64,000 nt of DNA from Cordia subcordata (taxonomy: Eukaryota > Streptophyta > Magnoliopsida > Boraginales > Cordiaceae). The first letter of the stretch is position 1; the number at the start of each line of letters is the position of its first letter. Position numbers and translations under genes: made by a program. Shown here one piece after another: positions 48,890 to 60,879 of this stretch. The stretch covers positions 2,423,001 to 2,487,000 of the forward strand of contig JAPTOF010000020.1 of the NCBI GenBank assembly GCA_028554755.1, written 5' to 3'. Below the pieces are notes generated by a model, which saw only the letters and a program-made list of their open reading frames with translations, was not told where the DNA came from and did not search any database.

Positions 48890-50384
48890 TCATAAGGTAG
48901 ACGATTTTTCAAATAGATACAATGTTGCATCAATTAAAATTATTTAAATTTCATATAATTCCATCCAAAATAATAGGTAAGCCATTGAAAACCCATCAAT
49001 GGAGTCGTTTCCTACCCAGGAGCTACTTTACCATACTTTGAATTCAATGCTTTTAATAACCTCCCTATATTAGTCCATTTTGGAATAGATCTAGACCTCT
49101 CGCAACAGTTTGTGTAACCATAAATTTTAAGTTGGAAATTGTTCATGTTGATATGACTACGCCAGCCGAAAATCGATCTGATGCCGGCGGCCCTATCCTC
49201 TGATATGCAAGCAATTGTACGTGTTATCCATAGCATCGACATGAAGCTTATCGTGTCAATTACGTTTTTGCATGGTAAAACAACTCTCAGCTGGAGGACA
49301 TGATTGACCCGTTGTTAAGGAACCCAAACAATCATTCATAAATAAGATGTGTTGAATTTGTGGTTGGTAACTTAAATTGACTGGAACAACAAACAAACAA
49401 ATTGTCTAAGCTTTTAGTAAAAATTTTCTATTATCTCTACGTTAGAAACGAAATCTGCCTTTCTCATCCGTTGAAAAGTCTCCTTTCTATAAGCTCCCTG
49501 CACGCTTTTCTTTTTCTGACCCTCCACTTGCCCAAGGTTATTTCTCTCGTGAGATGGCGGTGGGCCCCTTTTCTTCTTCTTTAATTGGAGTTGACCGAAG
49601 ATTGTTCATAAAATCAAAATGCACCCATTAAATTGCATATGTCAGTTGATTTTGGTTTTTAAGGATAATCCAACAGTAAGAGTCGGAGGTAGATACAGTT
49701 CATAATCGAATGTAAATCCAGCCCTTTGTCCTGATCTAATAAGTGCTTTAGACTTAATTGGTATACAGTATAAAAAACATGTTGCCAATTGGTAGTTGAA
49801 TTCCACCAAGGGTGGTCGTTGGACTTTGCAAATTAATTTTTTTTAATAATAATAATAATAATAATAATAATATAATCAACTCTCGAGCCCCACAACCTTT
49901 CTTTATTTGATTTACCTTGTTTATTCAATGTTTGACCGACTTTTTAAGAACAAACTCTATCTTGAGTAGGGCAAAATTAATAGGGAAAAAAACGGTGGAT
50001 CATCAGTTCGACGACCTACAAAATCAAGTTGAAGAACAGTTCAAATGCAACTTGTATTTTTAATTGACCCTACCACGTTTACATTTTCAACGGGCACCAT
50101 CCGAAGGTTTGTATTGGTCGCAGGCTCCTAAGCTTCATGATACGTGGACAAGGTACATATAAATTTGCCACCAGAAAATTCAAGCGAGCTAAGCAAATAG
50201 CATTTGCATTATTATAAGATCAAGCAAGTTGTATTTACGAATTACGAGTATTCCTTCCATGTTATTGGGAAACAAATGTAACCTTCAATATTTAGGACGT
50301 AAAATTTTTGAAGTTTTAATTTGCATGGATTTGGTTATACATTAATTACGGAATTAACAAAGTTTTTCAAGTTGAACATGTAAC
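48890..50384. other. CYP82 upstream region, no gene recognised
   Basis: AT-rich DNA with an (AAT)n run at about 49847-49870 and a TCP-type match (ggtgggcccc) near 49559-49568. Short open frames showed no family. Confidence 0.5.
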
Positions 50385-51141
50385 CACAATAAAAAAAAAA
50401 TTGAAAATAGGTGGCGATTTTGGTTAGTGACCTTCAGCAAACTACCGCCTATAGGCATACGTATAAGCGACAATTTGCCTAATCATTGCCCATGGTAGCA
50501 CATTTTCTTTTTCTAAAATAAAAAAAGTTGCTTATAAGCAGTGGTTTTACAAGAACTGTCACTTATAGTGTCACGTTTTTATTTTTTCAATTAATGAAAA
50601 GTGCATACAGGTGGTGATATTCTAAAAACTGCAGCCTGTAGTTGCACATTTTATTTTATTTTTTTAAAAAATGCTTATTGGCGACAATTTATTAACGACC
50701 ACCATGTATAGTGGTACATCTTATTTTTAAAATAATAAAAAATTCTAAATAAGCAGTGGTTAATTACCAATAAAAGGCCGCGGTTTTATTTCATAGGCAG
50801 CATTTTATGTACTGCATAAATATAATGCTATATTATACAATTAATATTAGCTCTTAGTTTGATTGGTAAATGGTGTGCTAATGAAGTTAAACAATTGTAA
50901 GAGATTCAATGTCCGAACCATGGGTGGCATGATTCCTGCATAGATGACGCTTTTTTTTTTTTTACTTTTCAAATATTTTTATTTAAAATTTGTATAGTCA
51001 CCGTTTCTGGCGTCTCTAAAAATAAGGACAGTTATATAAGCAGCGGTTGCCATGGTGATTGGTAAACTGCTGCCTATGAATAGGTGACACTTCAAAACCA
51101 CGGCTAATGGCAAAACAATTGCTACCTAATCTTTTGTAGTG
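50385..51141. mobile_element. CACTA-type non-autonomous element, 757 bp
   Basis: The right end, inverted, reads CACTACAAAAGATTAGGTAG, a classical CACTA terminus. The left end cacaataaaaaaa is a degraded version. AAC flanks both sides (50382-50384 and 51142-51144), the 3-bp duplication expected of the superfamily. The interior carries many variants of short sub-terminal repeats (ggtggcgattttgg, gcagtggttttac, ggcgacaattt) in both orientations, as in En/Spm relatives. No transposase. Confidence 0.8.
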
Positions 51142-51189
51142 AACCTTCAATATAATTCCTACTGCCATACACATATGATATTTATGGGA

Positions 51190-51197
<8 letters not shown>

Positions 51198-51232
<35 letters not shown>
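51198..51232. repeat. (TA)n microsatellite
   Basis: Pure TA run just beyond the CACTA-type element. Confidence 0.95.
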
Positions 51233-51233
<1 letters not shown>

Positions 51234-51394
51234 TTGTTGATCTAGCAACGAGATTTATGTTTCTGAAAAAAGGTTAGGCCCATTGACTATTTATAAGCCC
51301 AACCCACTTAGTGAGGTGAGCACTGAGCACCATCTGTCGCCTTTTAAGTTCTAATTAACTCTTTTCCTTAATTTTTTTTTTCTTCTACTAAAAA

Positions 51395-51570
51395 CTCGTT
51401 TAATTTGGATTGATTTTCTTAACAGAAAAATACCCTCTCTAAATGATTCTTTTCTCTCTACAATAAGCATTTCAATTAACTTTCAAAAATTATAAATTTT
51501 AAGTTTTCAAAAAAGTTTTCAAAAATACACAAAACTATTTTTTTTTAAAAAAACTAATTCAAACGAGCCC
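51395..51570. mobile_element. Possible Tourist-like MITE
   Basis: Left ctcgtttaatttggattgat and, inverted, right gggctcgtttgaattagttt are similar, with A/T-rich arms. No clean target duplication, so borders are approximate. Confidence 0.4.
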
Positions 51571-52957
51571 TATACGCAGTCCACTCGTCAAACAAAGGAT
51601 CTATATGCAGCTGGATTGGCGAGGAAGATTGGATTGAGGGCCATTTCTTGATTGCTTTCCTGGAGTAGAACAAATAATTGAGTATCAAGTGCCTTTTTAA
51701 CTAAAGTTCTGTGCAATCATAATTCATCCACGGAGCATTGCTTTTCTAGTCGTACATATGCCACAATTGCTGTCTAAAATGGGCAAAATGAGCTGGTGGA
51801 TCAGATAGAACAATAATGTTAGCTACGGCAACAACTTTTCTCGTATCAAATAAATACCATTGTTTTTCTTAAAAAAATGCACGTATTTGTATATATTTTA
51901 GGACTGAAAATTTAATTTAACTCACCACTAATAAAATTCTGCATTTTTTTCTTCTGCAAGTTGGCCTGAGACCAAATAATTTATCAACGTATATATAAAG
52001 TTAATTCTTACATTAACAATACCATATTGGTTATTGACCCAATAACGAATTAAAAATCTAAAAAAACTTTATAATATCCACATATATATGAAGTTAATTT
52101 TTACGTTAACAATACCATGTTGACCCATCGGTCCTGGAATTGCATTGTTCAAGACATTAAACTGGCGTAACATCAAGCCGTGCCTTTAATTGATGAACAG
52201 GAACTGGCCAGGTCTCAATACATGCCTCAACTTTCTTAACCCGCGATCTTCAAGCATATAAAATTCTTGTCAGGTTACTTTTCTTGTACAGCTCTATTGT
52301 TAATTTAAGTATTTTCAGACATATCATCTACCTATCTACTGGTTGTTCATAGGTTGTTGTTATCCAAAGTTAAATTCCATGATTTTTGTAAGCAACAAAA
52401 TTAAAGCAAAAAATCATTTAGCAGAATAATTTATCGCCCAAGCCGTGGATAATATCGATGCAAGTAGCAAGTGCCTAATTAGATGAACTAAATATGCGTA
52501 TAAAAGTTGATAAATTGGTGATGAGAAACGAGGAGTTATATAACAATGCTCGTTTTATTAATTAATACTAGAAGCCGATCGAGCCACGGATTATTAAAGA
52601 CAATGGTGATGTCGTGTAATCTATACTACGTACTATTTAATTTCTATCGAAATTATATGAAAGTTTTAGCTTTATATAAAATTATAAACAAAAAAGGAAA
52701 GAAAAGAAATTGTTCATCTGAGATTTTTCTTGATTTAATTAATTGTATCTTCGCATAATTCAATATGTCCAATCTCTTAAGCCGGCATTAGTACTTTATA
52801 AACAAAAATAAAATTATTCGGGGGTACACATCAAGCGGGTCGCTCTGTGTTGGAAAGCCAGGCAAATCTGTGGTCATTAATATTGAAAGTGATTTGCAAT
52901 TTTTAATTGTTCATTTTGAAATATAAAGATGTAGATATTTTCTGACCTTTTTTAAAA
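51571..52957. other. Intergenic, no gene recognised
   Basis: AT-rich sequence. Short open frames have no recognisable family. A phrase atatataaagttaatt.tta.gttaacaatacca recurs near 51994 and 52085, an approximate 90-bp local duplication. Confidence 0.45.
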
Positions 52958-53232
52958 ACTTAAGAGTAACGAACGATAAGACAATTGCAAGACTTTGGTA
53001 ATTTTGCGACGAGAACCATCCAATATAACTCATTGACGTTTCAAGATGATGTATCACAAAAAAAAGAAAGGGGTTGCTTTCACTATTTTAGCATATGATT
53101 TTATTTTTCATCTAAAATTGAACCAGACTACTTATGGAAAAACTTGGGCATCCCTAAGGTAGGGAGAACATTGGATAAAAGATTTGCGAAATTGATCGCG
53201 CACACGCAAATTACACACACACACATATACAT

Positions 53233-53268
<36 letters not shown>

Positions 53269-53574
53269 TTTTAAGAGTAACGAACAATAAGACAGCTGCA
53301 AGACTTCGGTAATTTTGCGACGAGAACCATCAAATATAACTCATTGACATTTCAAGATGATGTATCACAAAAAAAAAAAAGAAAAGAAAAGGGTTGCTTT
53401 CACTATTTTAACATATAATTTTATTTTTCATCTAAAATTGAACCAAACTACTTATGGAAAAACTTGGGCATCCCTAAGGTAGGGAGAACATTTGATAAAA
53501 GATTTGCGGAATTGATCGCGCACACACAAATTACACACACACACATATACATACATACATATATATATACATAC

Positions 53575-53605
<31 letters not shown>

Positions 53606-53855
53606 CTTAAGAGTAACGAACGATAAGACAACTGCAAAACTTCGGAGAACCATCCAATATAACTCATTGACATTTCAAGATGATGTATCACAAAAAAAAA
53701 AAAAAAAAGGGGTTGCTTTCACTATTTTAACATATAATTTTATTTTTCATCTAAAATTGAACCAGACTACTTATGGAAAAAGTTGGGCATCCCTAAGGTA
53801 GGGAGAACATTGGATAAAAGATTTGCGAAATTGATCGCGCACACACACATATACA

Positions 53856-53904
<49 letters not shown>
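52958..53904 (+). repeat. Threefold tandem repeat, unit ~310-340 bp with microsatellite tails
   Basis: Three consecutive copies start at about 52958, 53267 and 53605. Each begins taagagtaacgaac.ataaga and contains ccaatataactcattgac, ggttgctttcactatttta and ggcatccctaaggtagggag. Each then ends gatcgcgcacac followed by CA, CATA and TA microsatellites of different lengths. Copy 3 lacks a short piece (ggtaattttgcgacga). A poly-A run inside each unit also varies. Sequence identity is high apart from the simple-repeat parts. No coding potential. Confidence 0.92.
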
Positions 53905-54365
53905 GTTAGGTCAACTCCAATAAATTTTTTTTTTTTTACATTTAATGGATTTGTATCATTTTCTTACATACAAGCATTCTCTATTTCAGTTTTACTCCAA
54001 CAACTTCTTTATTTTAAAATTTTTTTAATATTGTTTTAGAAATAAGATGGTTATCTCTAGATTTATTGATATCACAAAATTGTTTTAGGGATAAAAAATT
54101 TATCACCAAATATAAAGACAGATGTTGGGAATCTGTTGGAAACATTTATCCATATATCTATCTCTACATTTAGAGTAGAGACGGTTTTAGAGATGTTGTT
54201 AGAGTTGCTTTTACATCACGTGATAGTGCAATCACAATATGAAAAATGTTCTTCACGAAAATCGAGAAACTACCATATGCACAGGATGCATCTTCATTTG
54301 GTAATTTCAATCAATTTCTTCCTTAGGGCATACCCATTTTCTCTGTAGACAACATTCTTGATGCC
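53905..54365. other. Intergenic, no gene recognised
   Basis: AT-rich sequence between the tandem repeat and SINE copy 3. Confidence 0.5.
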
Positions 54366-54384
54366 AAATATTGAGCCCTGTGGT

Positions 54385-54546
54385 ACTCCGCTGAAATATT
54401 GCGGGGGCTGTTGCTGGATTTCCACGCCCGTTGGTCCTCTCCCTGGTCGGGCTGCCACTCACGCACATCCCTCGATTTACCTCCCGCCTGGTTAAGGGGC
54501 CTTTGGCCAGGTGGGAAAGGGGTTCTCCTTTGGTTAACCCTTTTAG
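54385..54546 (+). mobile_element. tRNA-derived SINE, copy 3 (5'-truncated)
   Basis: 162 bp between perfect 19-bp duplications aaatattgagccctgtggt at 54366-54384 and 54547-54565. It begins inside the family body (ctgaaatattgcgg), continues through tttccacgcccgttggtcct and cactcacgcacatccctcg, and ends ggttaaccctttta. The tRNA-like head is missing, yet the target duplication is complete, so the truncation happened at insertion. Confidence 0.93.
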
Positions 54547-54569
54547 AAATATTGAGCCCTGTGGTCCAT

Positions 54570-55424
54570 GTAGAATAATTATGGGATATATCAAGCGTAT
54601 TCTGGTCTTGGATTCATCTCAGGCTATGACTTGAGACTAAGCACAAAAGACATGGTTACTAATTATAACTATCGATTTTGAGAGAATCAAAACCTTTAAT
54701 TTGTTTTAAAAAGTTAAAATTTGCTGGAGTTCTGACAAGTGTTGCAGCTTGCTCGTGTGCTTCAAAATTTCAGTTCGTTCCCAGAAAAATATGAGTGAGT
54801 GAGACAACAAATAGATCAAAACCGTTTCTACAGTGCTTGGTCAAATAATAAAATGTCTTCCATATCTTGATTATCTAATTTAGCTACGCCTTTTTTGTGT
54901 TATGAATTCCCAAATGATTTCTTTTGTATACTTGAGATTCCAATTGAAAAGACTACATATTTTTTGCTAAATATGCAAGTACCATACTATCATTTTTTTT
55001 CTTGAAAAAAAAAATTGAAATACAAGATTCAGTTGTACATATTTTCGTATCTTCATACCAATTAAAAAGAAGAAAACAAAATGGAGATTACTTCTTTAAA
55101 GAGTAATGATCTATTTTAAATTTTTAAGAGATGCAGAGTAATTGAAGCGAAGATAGGGGCAAAAAATCAAAGTCAAATGGAGTAACACCAAGCATATCGA
55201 CTCCTTTGGGAGTATAAAAATTGCTAATTAATTAAATATCGTACGGGTAGATTTGAATTTTAGCTCGGAATTTGTAGACGCCAAACGAAATCTTCAAATG
55301 GTTGTTAATTAATGCTTTAATTTAATCTCTCTTACTAGATTGGTCAACCTTCTGTTTTTCTTCTTGTTGGTCCTATTTATTGTATTAGTAAGAGGAGCTA
55401 GATTCTGATTACCAAACCTCAGGC
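54570..55424. other. Intergenic, no gene recognised
   Basis: AT-rich sequence between SINE copy 3 and the foldback element. Nothing supported. Confidence 0.5.
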
Positions 55425-55432
55425 ACAAAAAG

Positions 55433-55955
55433 GGGTTTTTTTAAAAAATGACTCAAAATTTAAAATTTATAAAAAAATAGCCTTATTTTGAAACAATTTT
55501 TAAAAATAGTCTTTTCGACTTTTGAATCAACGAAAATGCTGTATGATAATTTTCGGCTTTTGAATAACCGAAATAAACAATTCAAAAGCCAAATTTTGAC
55601 CAACTTAAATGCATTACGGGAAACGTGCCAATTTCAGCTATTCAAAAGCCGAAATTGGCACCCTTCATTAGAATACAATTTAAACTATCTAATTTTGGCT
55701 TTTGAATAGCCGATTTCGGCTATTCAAAAGACGAAGTTGGCACATTTTCCAAGGTGGTCACATTTTGGCTTTTGAATAGCCTATTTTAGTTATTCAAAAG
55801 CCGAAAATTGTGATATCATTAATTGCAGCATTTTCGTTAATTCAAAGTCGAAATCGGCTATTCAAAAGCCGAAAAGGCTATTTTTGAAAACTATTTCAAA
55901 ACAAGACTATTTTCGTTATAGATTTTAAATTTTGAGTTATTTTAAAAAAAAACCC
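55433..55955. mobile_element. Foldback element built of nested palindromes, 523 bp
   Basis: Perfect 8-bp duplication acaaaaag at 55425-55432 and 55956-55963. The arms pair over at least 150 bp (gggttttttt..aaaat.actcaaaatttaaaat at both ends). The interior repeats the palindromic motif GGCTATTCAAAAGCC, or GGCTTTTGAATAGCC, about ten times, often back to back with cgaaat/atttcgg. The whole could fold as one long hairpin or as a series of small ones. No coding potential. An 8-9 bp duplication suggests a hAT- or Mutator-derived MITE. Confidence 0.85.
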
Positions 55956-56192
55956 ACAAAAAGCAAGTCCTAAAAGCTCACTACAAAGCAATCATAATAG
56001 GACTTTTAGAATCTTCAATTATTTGAATATCATAAAACACCACTAATACAAGTACAAATGATAACATTTAAAAGGCTTTTTAATTACTTTTATTTTCTGA
56101 CAATAATTTCAAAAGTCCATGTGATAATACTTTGATTATTAGTAGATCTTCTTAGGACTCGCTTAGGGCTTATCCTAAAATAAATAAGTTTA

Positions 56193-56453
56193 TGCTCTGT
56201 TTGTTATAGTCTTATTTTAATATGCTTATCCTATTAAAGTGAGAGTACATCTTATAAGATTTATCATACATCCTATGAAAATTCAAAGCAAAACCATATT
56301 TTTTATCTTATAAGAAATAAGCAATCTATCCTATCTTATTTTTTAGAACTATAAAATGTATGGTACATGTGGTAAGATATCTTAAATCTTATAAGATATC
56401 TCCAAATTTCAATAGAATAAATATATTAAAATAAGATTATTCCAAACACACTA
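56193..56453. mobile_element. Tourist-like MITE, 261 bp
   Basis: Flanked by TTA at 56190-56192 and 56454-56456. The left end tgctctgtttgttatagtct and the inverted right end tagtgtgtttggaataatct continue into a shared tattttaatat.cttat.ct arm. Confidence 0.8.
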
Positions 56454-56456
56454 TTA

Positions 56457-57600
56457 GTCCCGTGGATTCAGAATCGAGTGAGCAAACCTTTCAAGTCCAA
56501 CACAAGTCGGTGTCTTTTTCGAACTGAGAAAAGTCATAGGCATTGAGGAATTAGTACTCGAAAGCCTTATTGATAATTAGAGATCCCAAACCTGCAAGAT
56601 CAATACAATATGTTCAATTCTATGATATCAGCTGTAATGCTCAAATTGGTAACGAAGATAATTCAGCTTAATGAATGATAAATACATAGAGTAAGAAGCT
56701 TGATAAGTCTTATGGCAGCTTGAGCACGAAATTTTATTTTATTTTTGCCCAAACAGCTTGAGCACGAAGTAGAAGAGTTTACATATATTATTGAGCCGCT
56801 CCCAAAACAACAGACTAAAATTTAGTTTTCCACAAGTAAGCTGAATAAATTGTGTAAATAGAATTATTAAGTCATTACCTCTACTCCGTGTCACTCTTTT
56901 CGGCATGTCTCTCGGAATGCCAACTAAGTGGCAGATTGGGTTATGCGAGTAATTAAAATATGTTCTTTTCTTTTTTTTTGGACTTGTAATATTTTGTTTG
57001 AATTACATTTGCTTGTATAGGTCCATGATCCATGGGTGATGTTATATATAAAAATTGCCTTTTTGACCAAAAAAAGTGACCACCTCATTTAATAATATAA
57101 GTAATGAAAGATATATTTTTATTTATAATATTTATTGCCTTTAACAAAAATAAAATAATAATGTATAGTCAATTAATTTCAAAGTAAAGAGAAGGATGGT
57201 TATGGCAAAATTTGTAGAACTTGCCTACAACAAATTGTTTATTTTATGTGAAATTGGAGTATGGAGTAGACAATACTAAAAAGACCCAATGAAACTAATA
57301 ATGCAAATTATACATAAAATAATTGTGCGGACAAAAATCCTTTTTCTTTGTTGAGGACAAAACGCTCAATAATAAATACCACAATTTTTTTATACGAGGG
57401 ACAGAAAAAAAAAAAAAGAAAGAAAGAAAACTACACGCACATATTGTAATTACACGGGCGATAAAGTGGGAGTTAAAAAGTTAAAAAAAAAGAAAGAAAA
57501 AAAAAGCCATAATTAATTTGAAATCTGAAAAAGCGTGCGAAATCTCAAAACGATCTTGCAATAGCAGGTGAAGGACAGCAAGCAATTAAAGAATGGGGTG
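56457..57600. other. Intergenic, no gene recognised
   Basis: AT-rich DNA with purine-rich simple sequence near 57405-57510. No gene supported. Confidence 0.5.
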
Positions 57601-57639
57601 GATCTATCCACCAGTACTAAAAATAGGAAAAGAAGATGG

Positions 57640-57950
57640 CTGACGGCCCCGGATGTGGGTGTGGGGCCCAACCCCAAAAGCATGGTGGAATCTCAACACG
57701 TGGCAGGATCACGTGAGTGCTGTTTCTTCACACTGGGTACACTAATCGTACTGTGGTTCTGTTTGAGCTGTTGTGTGCAATGGTGCGGTGGCAGCATTCT
57801 GGGTATGGTGAACCCCCCGTGGTTGCGCTCACTTTGCCTTTTGTCCATCTCCGTTGAGCCGCCTTTGCCCGCGCCGCCCCCCGCCCCCCGGCAACCCCAC
57901 ACCTCTTCCCCCCAACCCCTCTCCCTGCATTCCGCACTCCCATTATCCAA
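57640..57950. promoter_or_regulatory. GC-rich patch with paired G-boxes
   Basis: A GC-rich island about 300 bp long in AT-rich DNA. Two perfect G-box cores CACGTG lie 7 bp apart at 57697-57702 and 57710-57715, the first in an ACGTGGC (ABRE-like) context. A TCP-type gtggggcc occurs at about 57661. A C-rich stretch follows at 57865-57920. The patch looks promoter-like, but no gene start was recognised beside it. It might be the remains of a promoter or CpG-rich gene fragment. Confidence 0.35.
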
Positions 57951-57959
57951 CTTTTTCAA

Positions 57960-59060
57960 GCATATACATTTTCTTTTTGTTGTCTACATTTTTTTGGATT
58001 TTTTTAATGTAAAAAATACTTTTTTTAAGAAAAATAAAAGTTGCATAATATTTAAATTATATTTCAAAAAAACTGAAACTGTAAAAAAAATTCAATTTCA
58101 GTTATTTTTATATATCAGAATTTTTAATTTTTTAAAAAAATATTTTTTTTCAAGAGTTTAATTGTTTTTAAAATAAAACAATCTAAACAAGCCCTTAGTA
58201 CAAAAATAAACAGATTTAGAGGATATAGTCCTGATCAAAGAAAAATAATTTATCTTAATATTGCAAGTTATTTATGATCATGATATTGTTTTTGCTCAAA
58301 CCACCTTTAGACAACAAGTGCTTCTCAATTTTTGATGGCTTTCTATGTAGTCAAAATAGTTTTTCCTGATTAGTTTGTGTTTTGTTAGACAATAATTTGA
58401 TTATGATTACATTTATCCCAAAGAAAAAATAATTGCTCACTTGGAAAATAACGATATTCTATATGAGCAAAATTTATTTTGACAAAAATAATGGTATTTT
58501 TAAAGAAATCATTGATGAATAAATCAATAATACAGAAATTATCAGTTAACAACTTTGAGTAACCTATCCACAAAAGAAACTTTGAGTAACCTAGCATGTT
58601 TCAAGCTCTGTGGACCTGCAAAGAGAGGAAAGATCAAAAGCTAGAGAACAACATTGTGGTGCTGGTCAGAAAATACTCTAGCATTTAAGTTTAATCATAT
58701 CCAAAAGGTATACACAAAGCGAAGTTAGAGAAATTTCTCTAAGTATCTTAAAGTAAATTTTCTTACCTTAGACCTCTTGTTGCGTGATATATATAGGTTA
58801 CTAGAATAAAGATTTGTGTGTAAACAAGGCCTTGAAAAGGAGGAAAAAGGATTAATGCTGACTAATAAATGGTAAAAAGTAGTAATTTAATAAGTTAATT
58901 GATTAAGACTATTTCCGTAAGGGTAAGCAACGATATAGAGTTCAATTTTACAGGGGTCGGAGTTGAATTTGGGGGGGGGGTAAATTTTCTCCTTACTCCA
59001 ACAAGTTATACTAATTTCTTTCTTACGTTTTTCTTTCTTGGAGCATGTATGAAGGTTACT
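57960..59060. other. Intergenic, no gene recognised
   Basis: AT-rich sequence. A MITE-like single end (aacaatctaaacaagccctta near 58177-58198) was seen without a convincing partner. A G10 run lies near 58970. Confidence 0.45.
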
Positions 59061-59064
59061 AATA

Positions 59065-59604
59065 GCCTGTTTGGAATAGTCTTATCTAAAATTTGAAATC
59101 TATAAGTGTCTTATAAGAAATAAGTGTCTAATGCAATAATATTGTTTAGTTTGTTACCTGAAATACTGTTATAAGTTACTTTGATAATAATGCTATCAAT
59201 GTTGACTCATGGTATTTTAATTTTATAATTAAATAATAAATTATAAAATATAAATATTAATTAATTTTTATTTTTGTATTAAACATTTTAAATTTTTGAA
59301 ATTTTAATTTTTAATATTTAATTTTTAACCTTTTTATTTTTTATTTTAAAATTTTTTTAGTTTTTAAATTTTAAAATTTTTAATTTTCTTTATTTTTAAT
59401 TTTTAAAAATTTTTATTTTAAATTATTTTCTATCTGATAAGATATAAGTACCCTAAACTTAATTTATTTTTTATAACTACAAATAAGACATCTTGTGAAA
59501 AGTATTTTATAAATGTTTTATAATAAACTAATAATAAACAATCTTTTTTACATAAATTATTAAATAAAATAAATACCTTATAATAAGTTCCAAACAAACA
59601 CAGC
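59065..59604. mobile_element. Probable Tourist-like MITE, ~540 bp
   Basis: Left gcctgtttggaatagtctta and inverted right gctgtgtttgtttggaactt. Both are followed by cttat-containing arms, with an extremely AT-rich centre. Target duplication not readable; borders approximate. Confidence 0.5.
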
Positions 59605-60400
59605 ATCACTCTCGTAGCAGTAGGCCAACAAAGAGATGAACAAAAATAAAATGGAAACAGGAGGAAGAGATAATTATGAGACATTTGGAGGTGGAACACA
59701 GCTTTGATAATTCGACGGGCAATACAGAGCACGTTCTACAACAAGAGAAGACGATAAGGCTGAGGTGACGCCGTTAAGTTTTCCCGTTTTCTGTTTTTCC
59801 ATTTTTTCTCTATTTTTGTGCCGTTCATGCCCTGCCGTTAGGGGGTACATGTCTTGGAATGTCACTTGTGACGGCACGGCGGTTGACGTTGACGGTCGGC
59901 GAGTACGTGTCACCAAGTGGTCTCCTTCATGTGGGGCAACTCTGACACTGACAGCAATAATAATAATAATAATAATAATAATAATTCACTGTTAAAATTT
60001 TAAAACAAAGTAACTTTTTCTATTTAACGCAAAAAAAAAAGAAAAAGAAACACCACTTATTTAACCAGAAAAATTAAATATGGGTTAAGCAACTTTCTTA
60101 TTTATTATACAGATGATTTATCTTCGACATCCTAAATCTCTATCATTTAAGCTTTAAACACTGTTTCATTATTAAACTAACCTCTTGAATTATTTCCCAG
60201 TTTTTTATTACACTATCACGTGCATTTATTGACAATGTTGGTGTCTAGTCTTCTAAGTAACTAAAGTTTGATCTACAAGTGGTAGTTCTTTTTCATTTAT
60301 AGCCTAAAAAATTCGTATTTTTTAACCACCCATGACAAAAATTGCAGAAGTTAAGCACGAGGACGGAGCTGATTAGTATAGAAGGAATCGTTGAAGTTGT
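59605..60400. other. Intergenic with a GC-richer patch and an (AAT)n run
   Basis: About 59760-59950 is GC-richer and has two adjacent W-box cores (ttgac in gttgacgttgacgg, near 59882). A pure (AAT)n run follows at 59955-59985. No gene recognised. Confidence 0.45.
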
Positions 60401-60403
60401 TTA

Positions 60404-60874
60404 GAGGGTGTTTGGTTTGGCCTTTTTTTTTGTCAAACTTACTTAAAGCCTAATTTAAGCTAATAGAAGTATTTGTTTTAATTAAAAATATGTTTTTTTT
60501 AAATAGCTTTAAGTAGAAAATAAAAAGCTCCTCAACCCCAGCTTTTGCTTTTTATGGCTTTAAGCACGTTGAAAAAAAATAAGTTTGACCAAATCATTTA
60601 CTATCTTATCCTTACCTTTTTATTTTTATTACTAAAATATCTTTTCTCTTTTATCTTATACTTATCTTTTTAAATTATATTTTAATATCCTTAATAGTTA
60701 TTTTAACTATATAACTTACTTTTCAGCTCACTTTAATCAAACATGTAAATATTTATTTTTATAATTATAACTTTTATTCAAACATATAACTAATTAAAGT
60801 TGACAATAAAAAAAAGTCACTTAAAGCTAGAAGTACTTTAAGTAGCTTTTTTATAAGCCAATCCAAACACCCTC
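60404..60874. mobile_element. Tourist-like MITE, 471 bp
   Basis: Flanked by TTA at 60401-60403 and 60875-60877. Ends gagggtgtttggtttggcct and, inverted, gagggtgtttggattggctt; arms share aaagctacttaaag-type sequence. Strong PIF/Harbinger MITE signature. Confidence 0.88.
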
Positions 60875-60879
60875 TTAAT

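Noticed and set aside
49012..49242. 76-codon open frame upstream of the intact CYP82
   Set aside because: No domain, no splice partner and no similarity that I recognise to P450s or transposon proteins.
53452..53691. 79-codon open frame rich in Tyr, Ile and Cys
   Set aside because: It is a translation of the TA/CATA microsatellites inside the tandem repeat.
57568..58161. 197-codon open frame on the + strand
   Set aside because: It starts in a GC-rich island and runs into AT-rich simple sequence. Pro- and Phe-rich composition, no domain and a frame without stops also on the other strand suggest chance.
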